Of a stretch of 64,000 nucleotides of DNA, positions 1 through 12,568 are shown piece by piece. The stretch covers positions 90,578 to 154,577 of the forward strand of contig SCFE01000118.1 of the NCBI GenBank assembly GCA_004352715.1, in the 5' to 3' direction. This DNA is from Hofstenia miamia. Its lineage: Eukaryota > Xenacoelomorpha > Acoela. Numbering within the stretch: the stretch's first letter is position 1; each line of letters begins with the position of its first letter. Both the position numbers and the translations under genes were made by a program. A model generated the notes under the pieces. That model made no database searches. It saw only the letters and a list, made by a program, of their open reading frames with translations, and had not been told where the DNA came from.

Positions 1-81
1 AACAGCCAAAATAATAAATAACAGCTTCATATAGAATTTCCAGCATATAATAATAATCACTAGAATTGATAAGTCATACAG

Positions 82-117
<36 letters not shown>

Positions 118-418
118 GTAAAGAATATCGTAAGTGCACTTCTTCATGGCAAAATTAAAGCATTAAAAATTTTGAAGAAATTTTTCCTTAAAAATAAATT
201 GCTAAAGCATATATATTTATGATGTGCAAGTTTATGAAATGCTATGAAATGAACTAAAAAACCATAAACCATCTGTGCTGGATGGATGAAATATGGGGCC
301 CAAAAATGTCTCATATATCACAACTGTTCTACCAATGACTTACATTATAATTCATTTAATGTTATTTAAAGACCTCACTAAGAAATATTTTTATTTATTG
401 TTATTTCAGGTGTTATTT
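1..418. other. Intergenic AT-rich DNA
   Basis: No coding signal is visible. The stretch contains a (TA)n tract around 83-113 and ends at an assembly gap. Open frames here continue only through N and are not genes. Confidence 0.7.
83..113. repeat. (TA)n microsatellite
   Basis: Uninterrupted TA dinucleotide tract of about 30 bp, read directly from the sequence. Confidence 0.95.
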
Positions 419-1418
419 NNNNNNNNNNNNNNNNNNNNNNNNNNNNNNNNNNNNNNNNNNNNNNNNNNNNNNNNNNNNNNNNNNNNNNNNNNNNNNNNNN
501 NNNNNNNNNNNNNNNNNNNNNNNNNNNNNNNNNNNNNNNNNNNNNNNNNNNNNNNNNNNNNNNNNNNNNNNNNNNNNNNNNNNNNNNNNNNNNNNNNNNN
601 NNNNNNNNNNNNNNNNNNNNNNNNNNNNNNNNNNNNNNNNNNNNNNNNNNNNNNNNNNNNNNNNNNNNNNNNNNNNNNNNNNNNNNNNNNNNNNNNNNNN
701 NNNNNNNNNNNNNNNNNNNNNNNNNNNNNNNNNNNNNNNNNNNNNNNNNNNNNNNNNNNNNNNNNNNNNNNNNNNNNNNNNNNNNNNNNNNNNNNNNNNN
801 NNNNNNNNNNNNNNNNNNNNNNNNNNNNNNNNNNNNNNNNNNNNNNNNNNNNNNNNNNNNNNNNNNNNNNNNNNNNNNNNNNNNNNNNNNNNNNNNNNNN
901 NNNNNNNNNNNNNNNNNNNNNNNNNNNNNNNNNNNNNNNNNNNNNNNNNNNNNNNNNNNNNNNNNNNNNNNNNNNNNNNNNNNNNNNNNNNNNNNNNNNN
1001 NNNNNNNNNNNNNNNNNNNNNNNNNNNNNNNNNNNNNNNNNNNNNNNNNNNNNNNNNNNNNNNNNNNNNNNNNNNNNNNNNNNNNNNNNNNNNNNNNNNN
1101 NNNNNNNNNNNNNNNNNNNNNNNNNNNNNNNNNNNNNNNNNNNNNNNNNNNNNNNNNNNNNNNNNNNNNNNNNNNNNNNNNNNNNNNNNNNNNNNNNNNN
1201 NNNNNNNNNNNNNNNNNNNNNNNNNNNNNNNNNNNNNNNNNNNNNNNNNNNNNNNNNNNNNNNNNNNNNNNNNNNNNNNNNNNNNNNNNNNNNNNNNNNN
1301 NNNNNNNNNNNNNNNNNNNNNNNNNNNNNNNNNNNNNNNNNNNNNNNNNNNNNNNNNNNNNNNNNNNNNNNNNNNNNNNNNNNNNNNNNNNNNNNNNNNN
1401 NNNNNNNNNNNNNNNNNN
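419..1418. other. Assembly gap, exactly 1000 N
   Basis: The round length of 1000 N suggests a placeholder for a gap of unknown size. The right edge starts in a TA tract, so the gap probably covers a repeat that could not be spanned. Confidence 0.95.
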
Positions 1419-1504
1419 TATATATATATATATATATTTAGAAAATGGAAGTTTGTAATTAATAGATCATTTTTAACTGCAGTTTGTGAAAAATAGAGTA
1501 AATT

Positions 1505-1750
1505 TTTTAGGTGCACATAACTCAAATTTGAAATCTACAAGTCTTAGAGTATCTAAAAATACTAAGCCTTACTTAAAAATCAAATGGACTTAAATGTTGG
1601 ATTGAATTTTGTTTAATGAATCATAAATTCTGGAAAGTGACCTTTATTAATTTTTTGGGTGCCCTAAACTTGGATTGAAATCTAAAGATCTTAGAGTAGC
1701 TAAAAATACTAAGCATTAGTTAAATATCAAATACTCTTAAATATGAAAGC
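1505..1750. repeat. Diverged tandem repeat pair, ~100 bp units
   Basis: About 1505-1605 and 1650-1750 share a recognisable order of words. Both have TTTTTT-GGTGC near the start, then TTGAAATCTA, CTTAGAGTA, CTAAAAATACTAAGC and AAATATCAAA or similar. Identity is incomplete, so this is an old local duplication or two copies of one dispersed repeat. Confidence 0.7.
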
Positions 1751-4700
1751 AAATATCAAATTTGTAAATTGTGCAGTACATTGACAGAAAACACTTACTG
1801 TTATATGCAATGTGTAATTCATTATTGTATAATGCAATCATACTAGGAGAAAAGTAATCTACTAGAAACTATTATATCATACATTCAATAATTGCATTAG
1901 TTGAGGAAAATCATGATGACTTCACATATCATAATTGAAATGTTTAGCTAATTGATAGCTTTAATATATCATGATGTAATACTCAACATGACTATTTTAG
2001 GCATGTTAAAAGTTGTGTGCATAAACAAGTTGTGTACACCATTTACAGGGACCCTTAGTTTTTAGTTGAAGTTGCCAATAAAAGAAGGAATGGCAAAATT
2101 CAAGCCTAAATGAAATTGCTATTTAATTTACATTAAAATTGGACTTTCACAAATTTATATTTTGTTGAAAATCTTATATATGTAGGGGAAAATAGTTGAA
2201 AGCAATAAATATTAGACAACCAAACCTTAAAATTTACTAATTTTTTTGACATACCACAATTTGACTTTTAGGTTTGTGATGTAATTAACCAGCATTCCCA
2301 CTGTAATAAAGCTGTTATTGGACAATTTTATGTCAAGCCTTATACAAGTATTTAGTTAGCACTTAAAAGGAATACTAAATTTCTCAAAAAGAATACCAAA
2401 TATCTCAAAACATATGCCAATACTTCAAGATGGGTACTGTTGTTGGTGAGCAACAAAGTGGCTTTAGCCACTAGTAAAATATCATTTTTATTTAATAGTA
2501 TTTAGATACAGATTTTGGCAGCATGCTTTATAAAGTCATGCAGAATATTGTTACCTGAGAATTATACACTAATAGATTTATTAAATGAGCAGAAACAGTG
2601 AAAATATATTTCTATATACTTTGGGTAGAAAAAAGCCTTCTAATAGTTGTGTGCATAAAGAAGCTTTGTTCACCATTTTAGAGGTACTGAAAAAAAATTA
2701 TAAAGATTATTCAGAAATTCAGAACATTTATTCATACTGAACAATGAATATCAAAAAAAGTGGGATTCTGACTTATGTTTTGCTTATCTATGTACAACAT
2801 ACTGTGGCATTGGTAGAGAAATCATGTTTTCCTACTTTCTATCTTATTGAGGTTCTTGAGTTGATGGATGGATTGACCAATGCTAAAAATTAACTAACTC
2901 CTGCTATTATACCCTATCCTAATTAAATTTAAAAGTAAACAGGAGATCATGTGAGAGAAGAGTGTCCACACTTGGTAAACTTGATACAGGATAACCTTTA
3001 AAGGAGTTGCATAAGACTAGAGCCTTAATTAGATTAAGAAACAAGAAGCCCTAACTCTTGGGGGCAAGTGGTGAAATGAAGTGCTAAGTAAAATATTCTA
3101 ACCTCAGTGCATTTCTCATCTAGTGCAATTTAGGTGAAAGCAACAATAATAAATTTCATTACAGATGAATAGCAGTACAAGTGCCCTAACCATATGCCTA
3201 ACCTAGTTAAAGGATGGCCATTAACCAGCTTGTCTTCTGCATGGATGTCCTTTAACAATGCAGCTGAAAATTTTGAAACACATTTTATAAAAGTAAAGTC
3301 AAGATAATAAAGCAAAAAAGTATTTACTGTGAATAACTGCTAATGAAAAAATGAATAAATTACACATATTTATACAAACAGAACTGGTGAAAGAGTCAAA
3401 CAGTAGTACACTGTTGTGAACATGAATAAATAAAACATGTTTTGTACAAAAACCTTTTAAGCTAACAAAAATACTGCATAATAATTTAATGTAAATAATT
3501 AAGCTAAAATTGCAGTTTACAAAAGAACTAAATTTTTAATGTTGAAATTAAAATAGATAATTGATGCAGTTATACCACAATACACAGATCCACATTTTAT
3601 AAAATTGAAGCCATACATCAATTGCCTTTAGTTAATTAATGAAAGCAAGTTAGTAAATCAAGCAATTTTCAGAAATAAACATGCAAAAATTATTTTTATA
3701 TCAGTAATAAGTAGGAAGGGAATAGCATAAAATACTTTGGCTTTGTGAAACAATTTGATAACTTATTTTTTATTGTAAATGCAACTTTACTGGCTTATAT
3801 TTCAAATAGTATTTCATCTTTCTTCTGTATTGATTACTGATTTAGTAGCATAGCTACTTCATGCCAAAAAACAAGCCCAACTGAAGTGTCAACAAAGCCT
3901 TTGCAGAAGTGCTTTCTCACATCAGCCAATCTGTATTATCTATATCTTTACTAAAAGGACACTCTTCTATTAAGCACATAGCACTGTTTGAATTTGAGGT
4001 GACACATACTTCACATGATTTGCCAATTAAGAAGCAAATTCCTTTAGTATCAGATTAATGCCAAATTTTGGTGTATTAACTTATGTGTTAAATCTAAAAT
4101 CAGTTCAGCAAGGACTATATACACAAGATGTTTTATTACTGCTTTATAACAGCATTAATCATCTACTGGCACACAATGAAGCAATATAAATACAATGAGA
4201 CTTACATGTTGCTGTCAGATGACCTCTTGTTTGATGTTTCATACTTTTGGGTTTTGCAGCAACCACTAACATCATAATAACAACTTTAATAATAAATAAT
4301 CAGTGAGCAGATGCTCAGAAATAAAACTCACTTTATTATTCTTATTACTAGATCCTTTTAATATAAAAAACAATTTGTGAAAACTTTTTTAAAAATTTAA
4401 AATTTGTGAAGATAAGTGAATTTTCAAAATAATGTATTCATGAATATTTGGCACATTGAAATTGACTGTTAACAAAAATGTTACATTTGAGCAGAAAATG
4501 TTTTTCATGATTTAAGAAAATACTATTTCAAAATTGTACTTAATTTTAGATTTTTAAATTTTGTTAAATTTGACGCATTTTTATGCTTATTGTTATAATA
4601 TATATAGAAGACATTCAATTAAATGTTTAGGAAGTGTTAGTATTGAATATGTTTGACAGTATCTGAAAACTAGTGATTTGCTCTTTATTGGGCTTGTGTT

Positions 4701-6370
4701 TGTTTAAGCAGAAATGCTTGAAAAGCTTAGCAATATAAAATGTTATTTTGCATAAAAAACTAATGCTAAGCAATCCTGTGACAACATAAAACAATGTTAT
4801 GACCTTAAAGTACTGCTTTTTTATTCATAAAAACAATCAAAAAGCAACCTAATGTGACATTGTTCAAGCAACATTGTTTTGACTAATGAAATGTTACCAT
4901 TTCAATGTTAAAACAATGTTGTCTTTGATGCATAAAAATACCACATAACAACACAAAATAACATTGTTAGCTCTTAAATTGTTATCTGGGTTGCCATACA
5001 CACTTTGTGCTGGCTATACATTACATCAATGATTATAATGATGTAGTAATGAACTCAAATATCAAATAATAAATAAATGAATAGGAACAACCTGATTTCT
5101 AATAATTTTTTATTTATATTTTCACATAAAATAAATATCATTTGCATATAAAACAATTCTTTTTGCAAATATGCTCATTTTGCTTCAGAAAATTTTATGT
5201 GCTTGTCAAACAAGCACAATAGTTAAAAAGTCATAACAAATCTTTTTGATAAAAACTGAAAAACATACAGTTGATTGAATCATAAAAATCCACAATAATA
5301 TAGCCTCAAAATGTATTGGTAGCAACCTTGTAGTTTGAAATATTTGTTCACATTCCAACTTATAGTAAAAAATCAATTTTTTGTAAATATATTGCTATTT
5401 GAAGGTTCTTTTGATGTTATTGATTATAATTCTTCATACATTGATATTTTTAGTAAATTCTATCTGAAAGTTTTACAAACATGTTGGCCTGTTTTAGTAG
5501 AGGGTTGTTTTTATCTTTCTAATTTGCAAGACTTCCAAATTTACCTCATAATAGACACCTGCTCTAATTTTTTTGTTAGAGATATGTGCGCATTGAAAAA
5601 TAAATTTTGGAAGGTTTGAGATAAATTTGATATTGAAAAGTTTGACATTTTGATAGGTGAAAAGTATTTGGCAATATTACGATTTGCTCTATTTAGCCCA
5701 CGCCATCAATGTTAGTTTTGATTTAGTAATAATATTCTAGCTTGATTTAAGGCGCATTGAATACATAAAATTGTATTGTAAGCTAGAAGAAACATTAAAA
5801 TATTATAATTTTTGTATTTGTATTTTAATTTTGCAGGCATTTTCATTAGTCATTAAATTATATTAAATGTGGAATTAAGAAAATTATTTTGGCGAAAGAA
5901 TAGAATAGGGTGTATTCGGACAAATTTAACACTAATTTTGGGTAAAAAAACAATAAAAAATTTAATAACATATTTAATGAGTAAAAATTACTAGATATAG
6001 ACCCATAATAATCCAAATTCGTAGCACGCGGTATATTTAACAAAGTTAGCACAGAACACTTGATGCACGCACATAAAATAAATATTACCAAACACATTAC
6101 AAGATATAAATTTGAATATACATTGTGGTAAAAATATAATTTCTATTATTCAATGTGTTTTGCTCGTATAATTATAACAACTAATATATGCACTTATTAA
6201 TTTATTGAGAGTTTTTGTGTATAAATTTAGTGGATATTTGATTATATTTTTGTGAATACACCGTTCTTTTTTGTGTTAAAAATGGTCATATTTAGAACAT
6301 AAAAGTATTATAGAATTCCACCTTTGAAAAGGTTGCAACAATTTCATTACAATAAAATTTTATTTTCAGC

Positions 6371-6374
<4 letters not shown>

Positions 6375-6406
<32 letters not shown>
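6375..6406. repeat. (TA)n microsatellite
   Basis: TA tract of about 32 bp, read directly. Confidence 0.95.
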
Positions 6407-6409
<3 letters not shown>

Positions 6410-6791
6410 GGAGGTGCCGATTATGGTATGGTACCATACCATTATGTACCATATTGAGTGCAGTAATAAAATTTACAGAAGTCAAAAACTGTATGCGAAA
6501 AGTGCATATTCATACACACGCTGAAGTTTTCTACGGATATACAATAAGTCATGCTAAATGGAAGGCATAAGGCGTATACCCTCGACTACAACCCTGTTAA
6601 CAGGTTTTTAAATTATATTTTAGTGAACAAATCCTCATTTCTATAAATTGGATTTTACTAATCTGAATAAAATGTAGAAATGAATTTTAATCGGGAAAAC
6701 AAGTTCTTTGAAAATGCAAAGTTGTTGTAAAGTATAAGTTTATTTAAAAATCTCAAGTAAGAAGGACTTGATTTACACTAAAAAGATATAT

Positions 6792-7440
6792 GTACGTGAG
6801 TCTATCCTTCTCTCCTGCTTCCCACTATTTTCCTTGGATGCTTACATTAACAAACAACACTAACTATCTTTTGCATTTCTAGTTTAGGTAAGATTTACTG
6901 TACATTCAATTAAAAGTCTCTCTTTTTTACATTTATAGCTTTTACGTCTTCGTTAATATTTATGTACAATGTAGATGGTAATTGTAGTCTTTCCATAGGC
7001 GCACCCAAAATTTTCATTTATCCTACTTCATTAAAACATCGCCTCATTATTATTTAGAACGAAGCTTTAAAATTGTGACATAAAATGATTGTCAATTAAG
7101 ATAAACAAAGTTTTTTCATTATTAACCTCCCCAATTTGTATTAGTTGTGCATTTTTTTCATTGCGCTACGGTGAATGTGACTCCTGTGAATAGTGGACTG
7201 TTTAACCCAGATTTTTGTAGAATCTAGCTCAAATGATTTAAGCTACTAATGCGTTTATTGTATATAAATAATTCTTAAAAATTGGTATACTACTATTAGA
7301 CTTAGCGTGAATTTCATTTTCAAGCTGAATTTTGAACCTTTGGAAATAGTAAACCACTTTGTTTAAAATGGGCGCAATATATGTATATTTACTATGGTCC
7401 GGAGCCCAAGATTTTACTATGCTTAATTTCACTTTGCCAG
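6792..7440 (+). repeat. Dispersed repeat, 3' part (copy without the hAT MITE)
   Basis: This stretch aligns by eye with 27,652-28,250 and 29,806-30,404, starting at ACGTGAGTCTATCCTTCTCT and running for about 580 bp with scattered substitutions and small indels. After a deletion relative to the other copies it resumes at 7403 with AGCCCAAG and a matching downstream stretch (ACTATGCTTA...TTTCAC). That makes 7403-7410 the unoccupied counterpart of the hAT MITE insertion at 30,587. The family is unknown, with no coding capacity seen. Confidence 0.75.
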
Positions 7441-8530
7441 AGTATACAGTTTGCGGATATAGTGATGTTATTGACAAATATTTTGATAAACATGTGTTAC
7501 TTGTGTTCCTACAAGGATAAGAAAGATATGGGCAAGCTAACAAAAATTCAAAACTGTTGTTTCCACGAAATCTGATGACACATTAACATCAATCCGGGGC
7601 GGTATAACGACTGTTAAAAAATAATCAGCGCCCTCAATTAGCTAAAGTTAGCTAAAGGAAAGCCGAACTTTTTAAATTCTATTTCACTATTCTAGTCGAA
7701 GCATAAAAAATAAATATTGACACTTTAAAGTTTTAGAACAGTCCTCTTTAGCAAAACTAGATGTATGTATATGCAATTTTTCATCAAACTTGGTAGGTTA
7801 TGGTTAACATCCTTAATATCCAAAAACAATGTCTGAACCCTTAGATTGAATATATTTAATACGCGAGAGATCATAGAAAAGTATCCGGTATTTATTTTTT
7901 TAAAGAGAATATGATTAAATCATTTTATATTATCATCTTCGTCATCTTTAACAAATTATTCGATGTATTCACAGCCGAGTCCATCGAATTTCAATAGTAC
8001 ACAGTTGGAGCAAAACTTTTGACAATAAAATGATTTCATCAAAAGGCCTAATATACTCAACAATATTTTTTTAAGATAGTTTGGAAAAAAATTTACAAAA
8101 ACATTTTCGAAAAATATTTTGCTTCCCATTATGTACATTTGTATGGTTATTTTCAAAATGTGTCTCGATTTCAGAAAATTATGAGTGAAATTTAGTCAGA
8201 AGTTTAACTTAATACTAATATTAGTGCATAGCCTGACGGCAATGGTGAATGTCCATCATTGTTCACCAAAATAAGATTACGGTTGTCACAATCGAACATT
8301 TTCTATTTAATGTATTTGGTAATAATCCGAGGAGAGTGGCAATTTTAATATTGCTTGCAGATTTTTTTGCGAATATTCTCTATAAATAAGGTAACATCAA
8401 CCTTTTCATCGATTGTATATCGTCAATAAAACTGTCATCATCTTGCCTCTCCGAAAAATATGTCTTGGAACACAAATTTGTGTCTTGAGTCTCTGGATTT
8501 TGTTCAATTAGTTTTCATGCCCACTACTCC
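7441..8530. other. Intergenic DNA, no gene recognised
   Basis: Only short open frames without motifs are present. The AT-rich sequence leads into the LINE remnant that becomes recognisable at about 8532. Confidence 0.55.
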
Positions 8531-8531
8531 C

Positions 8532-9776
8532 TAGGGCAGCCTTCTTGATCTCGTCATAACTCCAACAGATTGTGGATAAATTTTCTTTGAATTTGGTTCA
8601 TCTGTCGGACCATTTCCTTATAATATTCCACACACCCGCGTCGGTTCTCAAAGAGTCTGCTGAATTTGTCATCAAATCCAGTAGAAAGTGGTCATCAGTG
8701 AATCACGTTCACTTGCAGGATGCACTGTCTCGTGAATTTTCTTATTTATGCAATGTCTCGTCTCAGAACACTAACGTCCATGTGCAGGTACTACCATGTG
8801 CACTGGAGTCTGCAGCTGATGATCGAAAATATCCGAGTCAAACTGCACAAAAAGCCAGTCTGGCAAACTGCGGACATCTCAGAGAAGTCTCGAGAGGTCA
8901 GACGTCTTGAGCGTGGTTTCCGAAAGCGAAAGATTAGTGAAGATGTACGAATCAATGCTCGTCACCTCTTATCTTTGCACACTGACGTCGTAATCTCAAC
9001 AGCATTTAATCAGCATGGATATACATATTCAGTGTTGAAATCGTTAACGTCTTCTAGAATCGCACCTGAAGTTAACGCCGAAGAATTTGTTTCCTATCAA
9101 GTTTTGACAATTTCTGGCATATGCGATAATTTTTGCTTGAATAATGTGCCTGTAGATCCACCTCGTGATATATCATATTCCTTTTCGTCATTCACTCTCC
9201 CATCACCCAACCAAGTATATAAAATTATATCAAAGTCAAAGAAAACAATGTGCCCGTTAGTGAAATAATTCCCATTGTTACTATCATAATTCATTCGTCT
9301 CATTTCCGGAAATGCGGAAAGAGGCATCAGTCATTCCTATCCTTAAAAAGCCCAATCTTGATCCTACTCAACCGAAAAGCTTTCATCCTGTATCGTACTT
9401 GATCAGATCCTAAATCATCTCTCTTCTAATGAGTTACTTCACCCCAGACAGAGGGCGTACCGTATCGAACATTCAACGAAAACGTGCTGGCTTTCTGCCT
9501 ATGATAAGTTATGGGTTGCCCGTGACAAGAATCTCTGCTCAATGCTTATTCTGACCGACCTCTCATCAGCCTTCGACACTATTGACCATGTTGTCTTGCT
9601 ACGCCGTTAAAGACATAGTTTTGCCATTGATGGTACTGTTCTTCAGTTGATTCATTCATATCTCTCTAACAGGCGATTCAAGGTCTCTTCTGCGAATTCC
9701 TCTAGCTATCCGCTAAACTGTGGCGTCTAACAAGGCTCTGTACTTGGTCTCGTTCTTTTCACCATGTATATATTCG
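8532..9776 (+). pseudogene. Degenerate LINE (non-LTR retrotransposon), endonuclease tail to RT
   Basis: Several + strand frames, read in order, recall a jockey/CR1-like ORF2. First come LLDLVIT and SDHFLI near 8540-8620, typical of the end of an APE endonuclease. Next is a charged linker with RRLERGFRKRK near 8910. The RT domain follows near 9557-9776, with TDLSSAFDTIDH, IHSYLSNRRFKVSS, and a GV-stop-QGSVLG motif corresponding to the usual GVPQGSVLGP. The catalytic YxDD box is absent because the sequence turns into repeat and gap after 9790. Stops and frameshifts show it is dead. LINE class is established by motif; the exact clade is not. Confidence 0.8.
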
Positions 9777-9790
9777 TGTTATCGATACTT

Positions 9791-10016
9791 CTCCTTGAAT
9801 ATCTTGAAGTCTTTCACCTGCCAGTTGCGGATGTAGATCAGCGCTTTAGCAAATATATATATATATATNNNNNNNNNNNNNNNNNNNNNNNNNNNNNNNN
9901 NNNNNNNNNNNNNNNNNNNNNNNNNNNNNNNNNNNNNNNNNNNNNNNNNNNNTCCTTGAATATCTTGAAGTCTTTCACCTGCCAGTTGCGGATGTAGATC
10001 AGCGCTTTAGCAAATA
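9791..10016. repeat. ~65-bp sequence repeated on both sides of an N gap
   Basis: The sequence starting TCCTTGAATATCTTGAAGTC occurs at about 9791-9857 and again at 9953-10,016, directly flanking the gap at 9869-9952. Both copies then enter a TA tract. This is best read as overlapping contig ends that were not merged. Confidence 0.85.
9869..9952. other. Assembly gap, 84 N
   Basis: N run entered from a TA tract. The identical sequence on both sides suggests the true gap is zero or negative. Confidence 0.9.
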
Positions 10017-10018
10017 TA

Positions 10019-10063
<45 letters not shown>
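10019..10063. repeat. (TA)n microsatellite
   Basis: TA tract with one TG interruption, read directly. Confidence 0.9.
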
Positions 10064-10064
<1 letters not shown>

Positions 10065-10193
10065 GATTTCATGTAAATATTGCCTCTTATTGATTTATAA
10101 GAGATTTTTTCCTATTTTTCATTTAGAAGTTACATTTTTCTATTTAATGCTGTTAACCGAAATACAGTAAAAACTTCTCTAATAACACTTTTG
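10044..10193 (+). repeat. ~150-bp direct repeat, left copy
   Basis: From the TATATATGTATA tract through AGATTTCATGTAAATATTGC to AATAACACTTTTG, this copy appears identical to 10,631-10,780, an offset of 587 bp. The pair brackets about 437 bp of unrelated sequence. No TG...CA termini typical of LTRs are seen. Confidence 0.85.
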
Positions 10194-10248
10194 TTACGCT
10201 TTTCAACTTAGTAAGGAGTCCAATATAGATAGTGAGACGAGCCGAACT

Positions 10249-10467
10249 GTGTCGGGCGGAGAGTCTAGGGAATTAACCGTAACAACCAATCAATTATATT
10301 CTTTTGTTACTTCAGTATTTTCCATTGGGCTAGAAAAAGTCAACAATAAACGTAATAAGTTAAAATCAACAACCAATGCAGTTCCCTTTTCGAAAGTAAT
10401 TCGCAAGTGCTATCATATGCCGAAAGGGGAGCTTAAGGAATTGTTGAAGGGCCTGGCTCTTCAATAA
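10249..10467 (+). CDS. Hypothetical 72-codon ORF between direct repeats
   Basis: The predicted product is hydrophilic and lysine-rich (VNNKRNKLKSTT, then KVIRKCYHMPKGELKELL) and is less AT-driven than the surrounding short frames. No domain is recognised. It lies wholly between two identical ~150-bp repeats, so it may be a remnant of the mobile segment they flank. It could equally be chance; expression is not supported by anything visible. Confidence 0.2.
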   Translation: MSGGESRELTVTTNQLYSFVTSVFSIGLEKVNNKRNKLKSTTNAVPFSKVIRKCYHMPKGELKELLKGLALQ

Positions 10468-10630
10468 TGTGAGTCAAGAACTCATTTTCCTACCGAATGT
10501 ATGCATTATGTTCAGAAATGGGTTTGGGTTAGGGTTATATACGAATTAAAGAATATATGCGGAAAATATGAGAGCTTTTTTGATATTTTTGTATTTTTCT
10601 ATTAAAATTATGCAAATTTTGTTGATTCAA

Positions 10631-10780
10631 ATATATATGTATATATATATAGATTTCATGTAAATATTGCCTCTTATTGATTTATAAGAGATTTTTTCCT
10701 ATTTTTCATTTAGAAGTTACATTTTTCTATTTAATGCTGTTAACCGAAATACAGTAAAAACTTCTCTAATAACACTTTTG
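10631..10780 (+). repeat. ~150-bp direct repeat, right copy
   Basis: Second copy of 10,044-10,193. The copies diverge immediately after CACTTTTG, with TTACGC after the left copy and CACGCC after the right. Confidence 0.85.
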
Positions 10781-11210
10781 CACGCCTCCACATGTTGCCT
10801 AAATTCAAAATAGTTATATGGTTATTTTCAGGTACTTATCATGCTAGTTTTGGCACCAATTGCTCGTTTTTATAATTTCACAATAATATAATGCTATAAA
10901 ATACTGCAGCGGGATTATTTTGAAATTTTATTTATTTTTACCCATAATATCATATAATCTGCAAACATATCCAAATTTTGTTATTAACTAGATACATCCC
11001 GGAAAAACATATCATACAAAATGCAGGAATTTATATGGAGAAATCATAGGATGTGCAATGGGATTTTTGGTTCATTTCCAGCTGTGAGCAACGTCTTTTC
11101 ACTTTTCATATATCCGTCTATCATATCTGGCCTGTTTTAAATTTCGGTAAGAAAAAATGCCAATATATCTAGAGTTCACTTTTTTCTTAGTATTGTGCTA
11201 GCTAATATAG

Positions 11211-12566
11211 TACTGGCCAAAAGTTTGAGAACACTTTCCAAATTTAGAATTTTTTGTATTTTACACTAAAAAACGCAAAGTACAAACAATATAATAACAT
11301 AATGTAGAAACAATATGATAACACCGTGTATAAAGTAAATAGTTAATTCAGAAAAACTCACTAATATTTTGTATGTCCGCCATTATTTGCCAAACACACA
11401 ACAATGTGATTTGACATTGACTTGACCAGCTTTCTACAATAATCATCAGTAATCTCTGTGCACCATACCACTTTAATTTGTTCCTTCAAATCGTCAAGTG
11501 ATGTGCATTGGCGCTTTCTCAGAGGGTTTTTGATGTGATGCCAGCAATTTTCTATGACGTTGAGGTCTGGGGAGTTTCCCGGCCAGTTCTCAAGCAGCCG
11601 AAAGTCTTGTGATGCAATCCACTGTTTCACAACTTTGGCGCTGTGGCAAAGAGCACCATCTTGTTGTAGTACAGATGTTTCGCGCGCGAAGCTGTATAAA
11701 CATGGGAGCTTTCTCCTGAAGTATTTCGAGGTAGGCCTTGGCTGTGACTGTCTCGTTGTGAGCACCAAAATGTAGACCAGCACCCAAAATCATCACAGAA
11801 GGTGCTGAGCGGACAGTTTGTTGCTTGTAACGTGTGTTCAATCTTTGATTTCTTGGTCGTCGAACGTGTGGCCGGAATGATGTAAACTGGGAAATCTTGG
11901 ATTCGTCACTAAACATTACTTAATACCACATCTCAGGGTTGTAGTCTTGGTATTGCCTGCAGAATCTTAACCGGTCTCCAATGTTCTTTGCAGACAATCA
12001 AGGTTTGGCTGCCGGTTTGCACGATGGAAGGTCAAAGGTAGTATTCAATCAACGCCTAATGGTGCGTGTTAATACATTCTGCACTACCGCACCTAGATTT
12101 GCGTTGACTTCAGAAGATGAAGGCAATGGTTGATTGACGACATAACGGTGAATGAGACGGTCAGTCTGAACGGTTATCACTTTTGGTCTTCCAGACTGCT
12201 TGCGAGAGGAAAAATTTTGCAGTTGCTGATAGCGACTACGGCTTCTGGATACCCAAGATACTAACACGCCCATTCTAACAGCTATAGTGCGATAATTGTA
12301 CCCCTCCTCATACAAGATATAAATTTGTGCATGCTTTGTTGGTGAAATCTGATTACCATGGACCATATTTCAAACTATAATGATAGTGCTTTTTCAGTGA
12401 AAATGTATTGTGTGTAAATCTAAAGTTGTGTTAATTTGATTGGCTAAATGAATCTGTTGTAAATTCTAAGAAAAAATTGGGAATTCCAGTAATTTTTACG
12501 AAGTTTCCAGGAAATAGCATAAAACACGCTTTAGACAGGTTACTTTTCCCAAACTTTTGGCCAGTA
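11211..12566 (-). mobile_element. Tc1-type DNA transposon, full length, inactive
   Basis: Inverted ends start TACTGGCCAAAAGTTTGAG at 11,211 and, on the opposite strand, TACTGGCCAAAAGTTTGGG ending at 12,566. The TA at each tip is the expected Tc1/mariner target dinucleotide. The total of 1356 bp fits Tc1. The element carries a broken transposase on the minus strand. Its right end abuts a (TA)n microsatellite at 12,569, a natural target for TA-specific insertion. Confidence 0.92.
11361..12366 (-). pseudogene. Tc1 transposase, frameshifted (DDE, D-x~35-E)
   Basis: The N-terminal part (12,366-12,049) reads as a helix-turn-helix DNA-binding region: MVHGNQISPTKHAQIYILY, then YRTIAVRMGV and KQSGRPKVI. 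After internal stops near 12,049-11,917, where KNIGDRLRFCRQYQDYNPEMW is still readable, the catalytic core continues. D1 is in FSDESK (about 11,905) and D2 in LQQDGALCHSAK (about 11,660), after a frameshift near 11,700. The third acidic residue is in NSPDLNVIENCW, about 35 residues later. Start at 12,366 was chosen because the Tc1 N-terminal region begins there. Stops plus a frameshift make it non-functional. Confidence 0.9.
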
Positions 12567-12568
12567 CA

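Larger units (their letters stand above)
1419..6791. other. Intergenic AT-rich DNA, no gene recognised
   Basis: The open frames here (at most about 94 codons) have hydrophobic, low-complexity, AT-driven composition and no recognisable motif. The stretch holds a diverged ~100-bp repeat pair near 1505/1650, a cluster of AACATTGTT/AACAATGTT motifs at about 4786-4972, and a (TA)n tract at about 6375-6406. Nothing else is supported. Confidence 0.6.

Noticed and set aside
293-1441. Long open frames across N runs (also at 413, 34,372, 49,470, 59,428 and 61,581)
   Set aside because: They are open only because N is translated as X; the real sequence on either side is not coding except the hAT part at 60.5-61.0 kb.
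10500-10540. GGGTTTGGGTTAGGGTTA as possible telomere repeat
   Set aside because: Only one or two units; no array.
11554-11775. Plus-strand 73-codon frame
   Set aside because: Antisense shadow of the Tc1 transposase.
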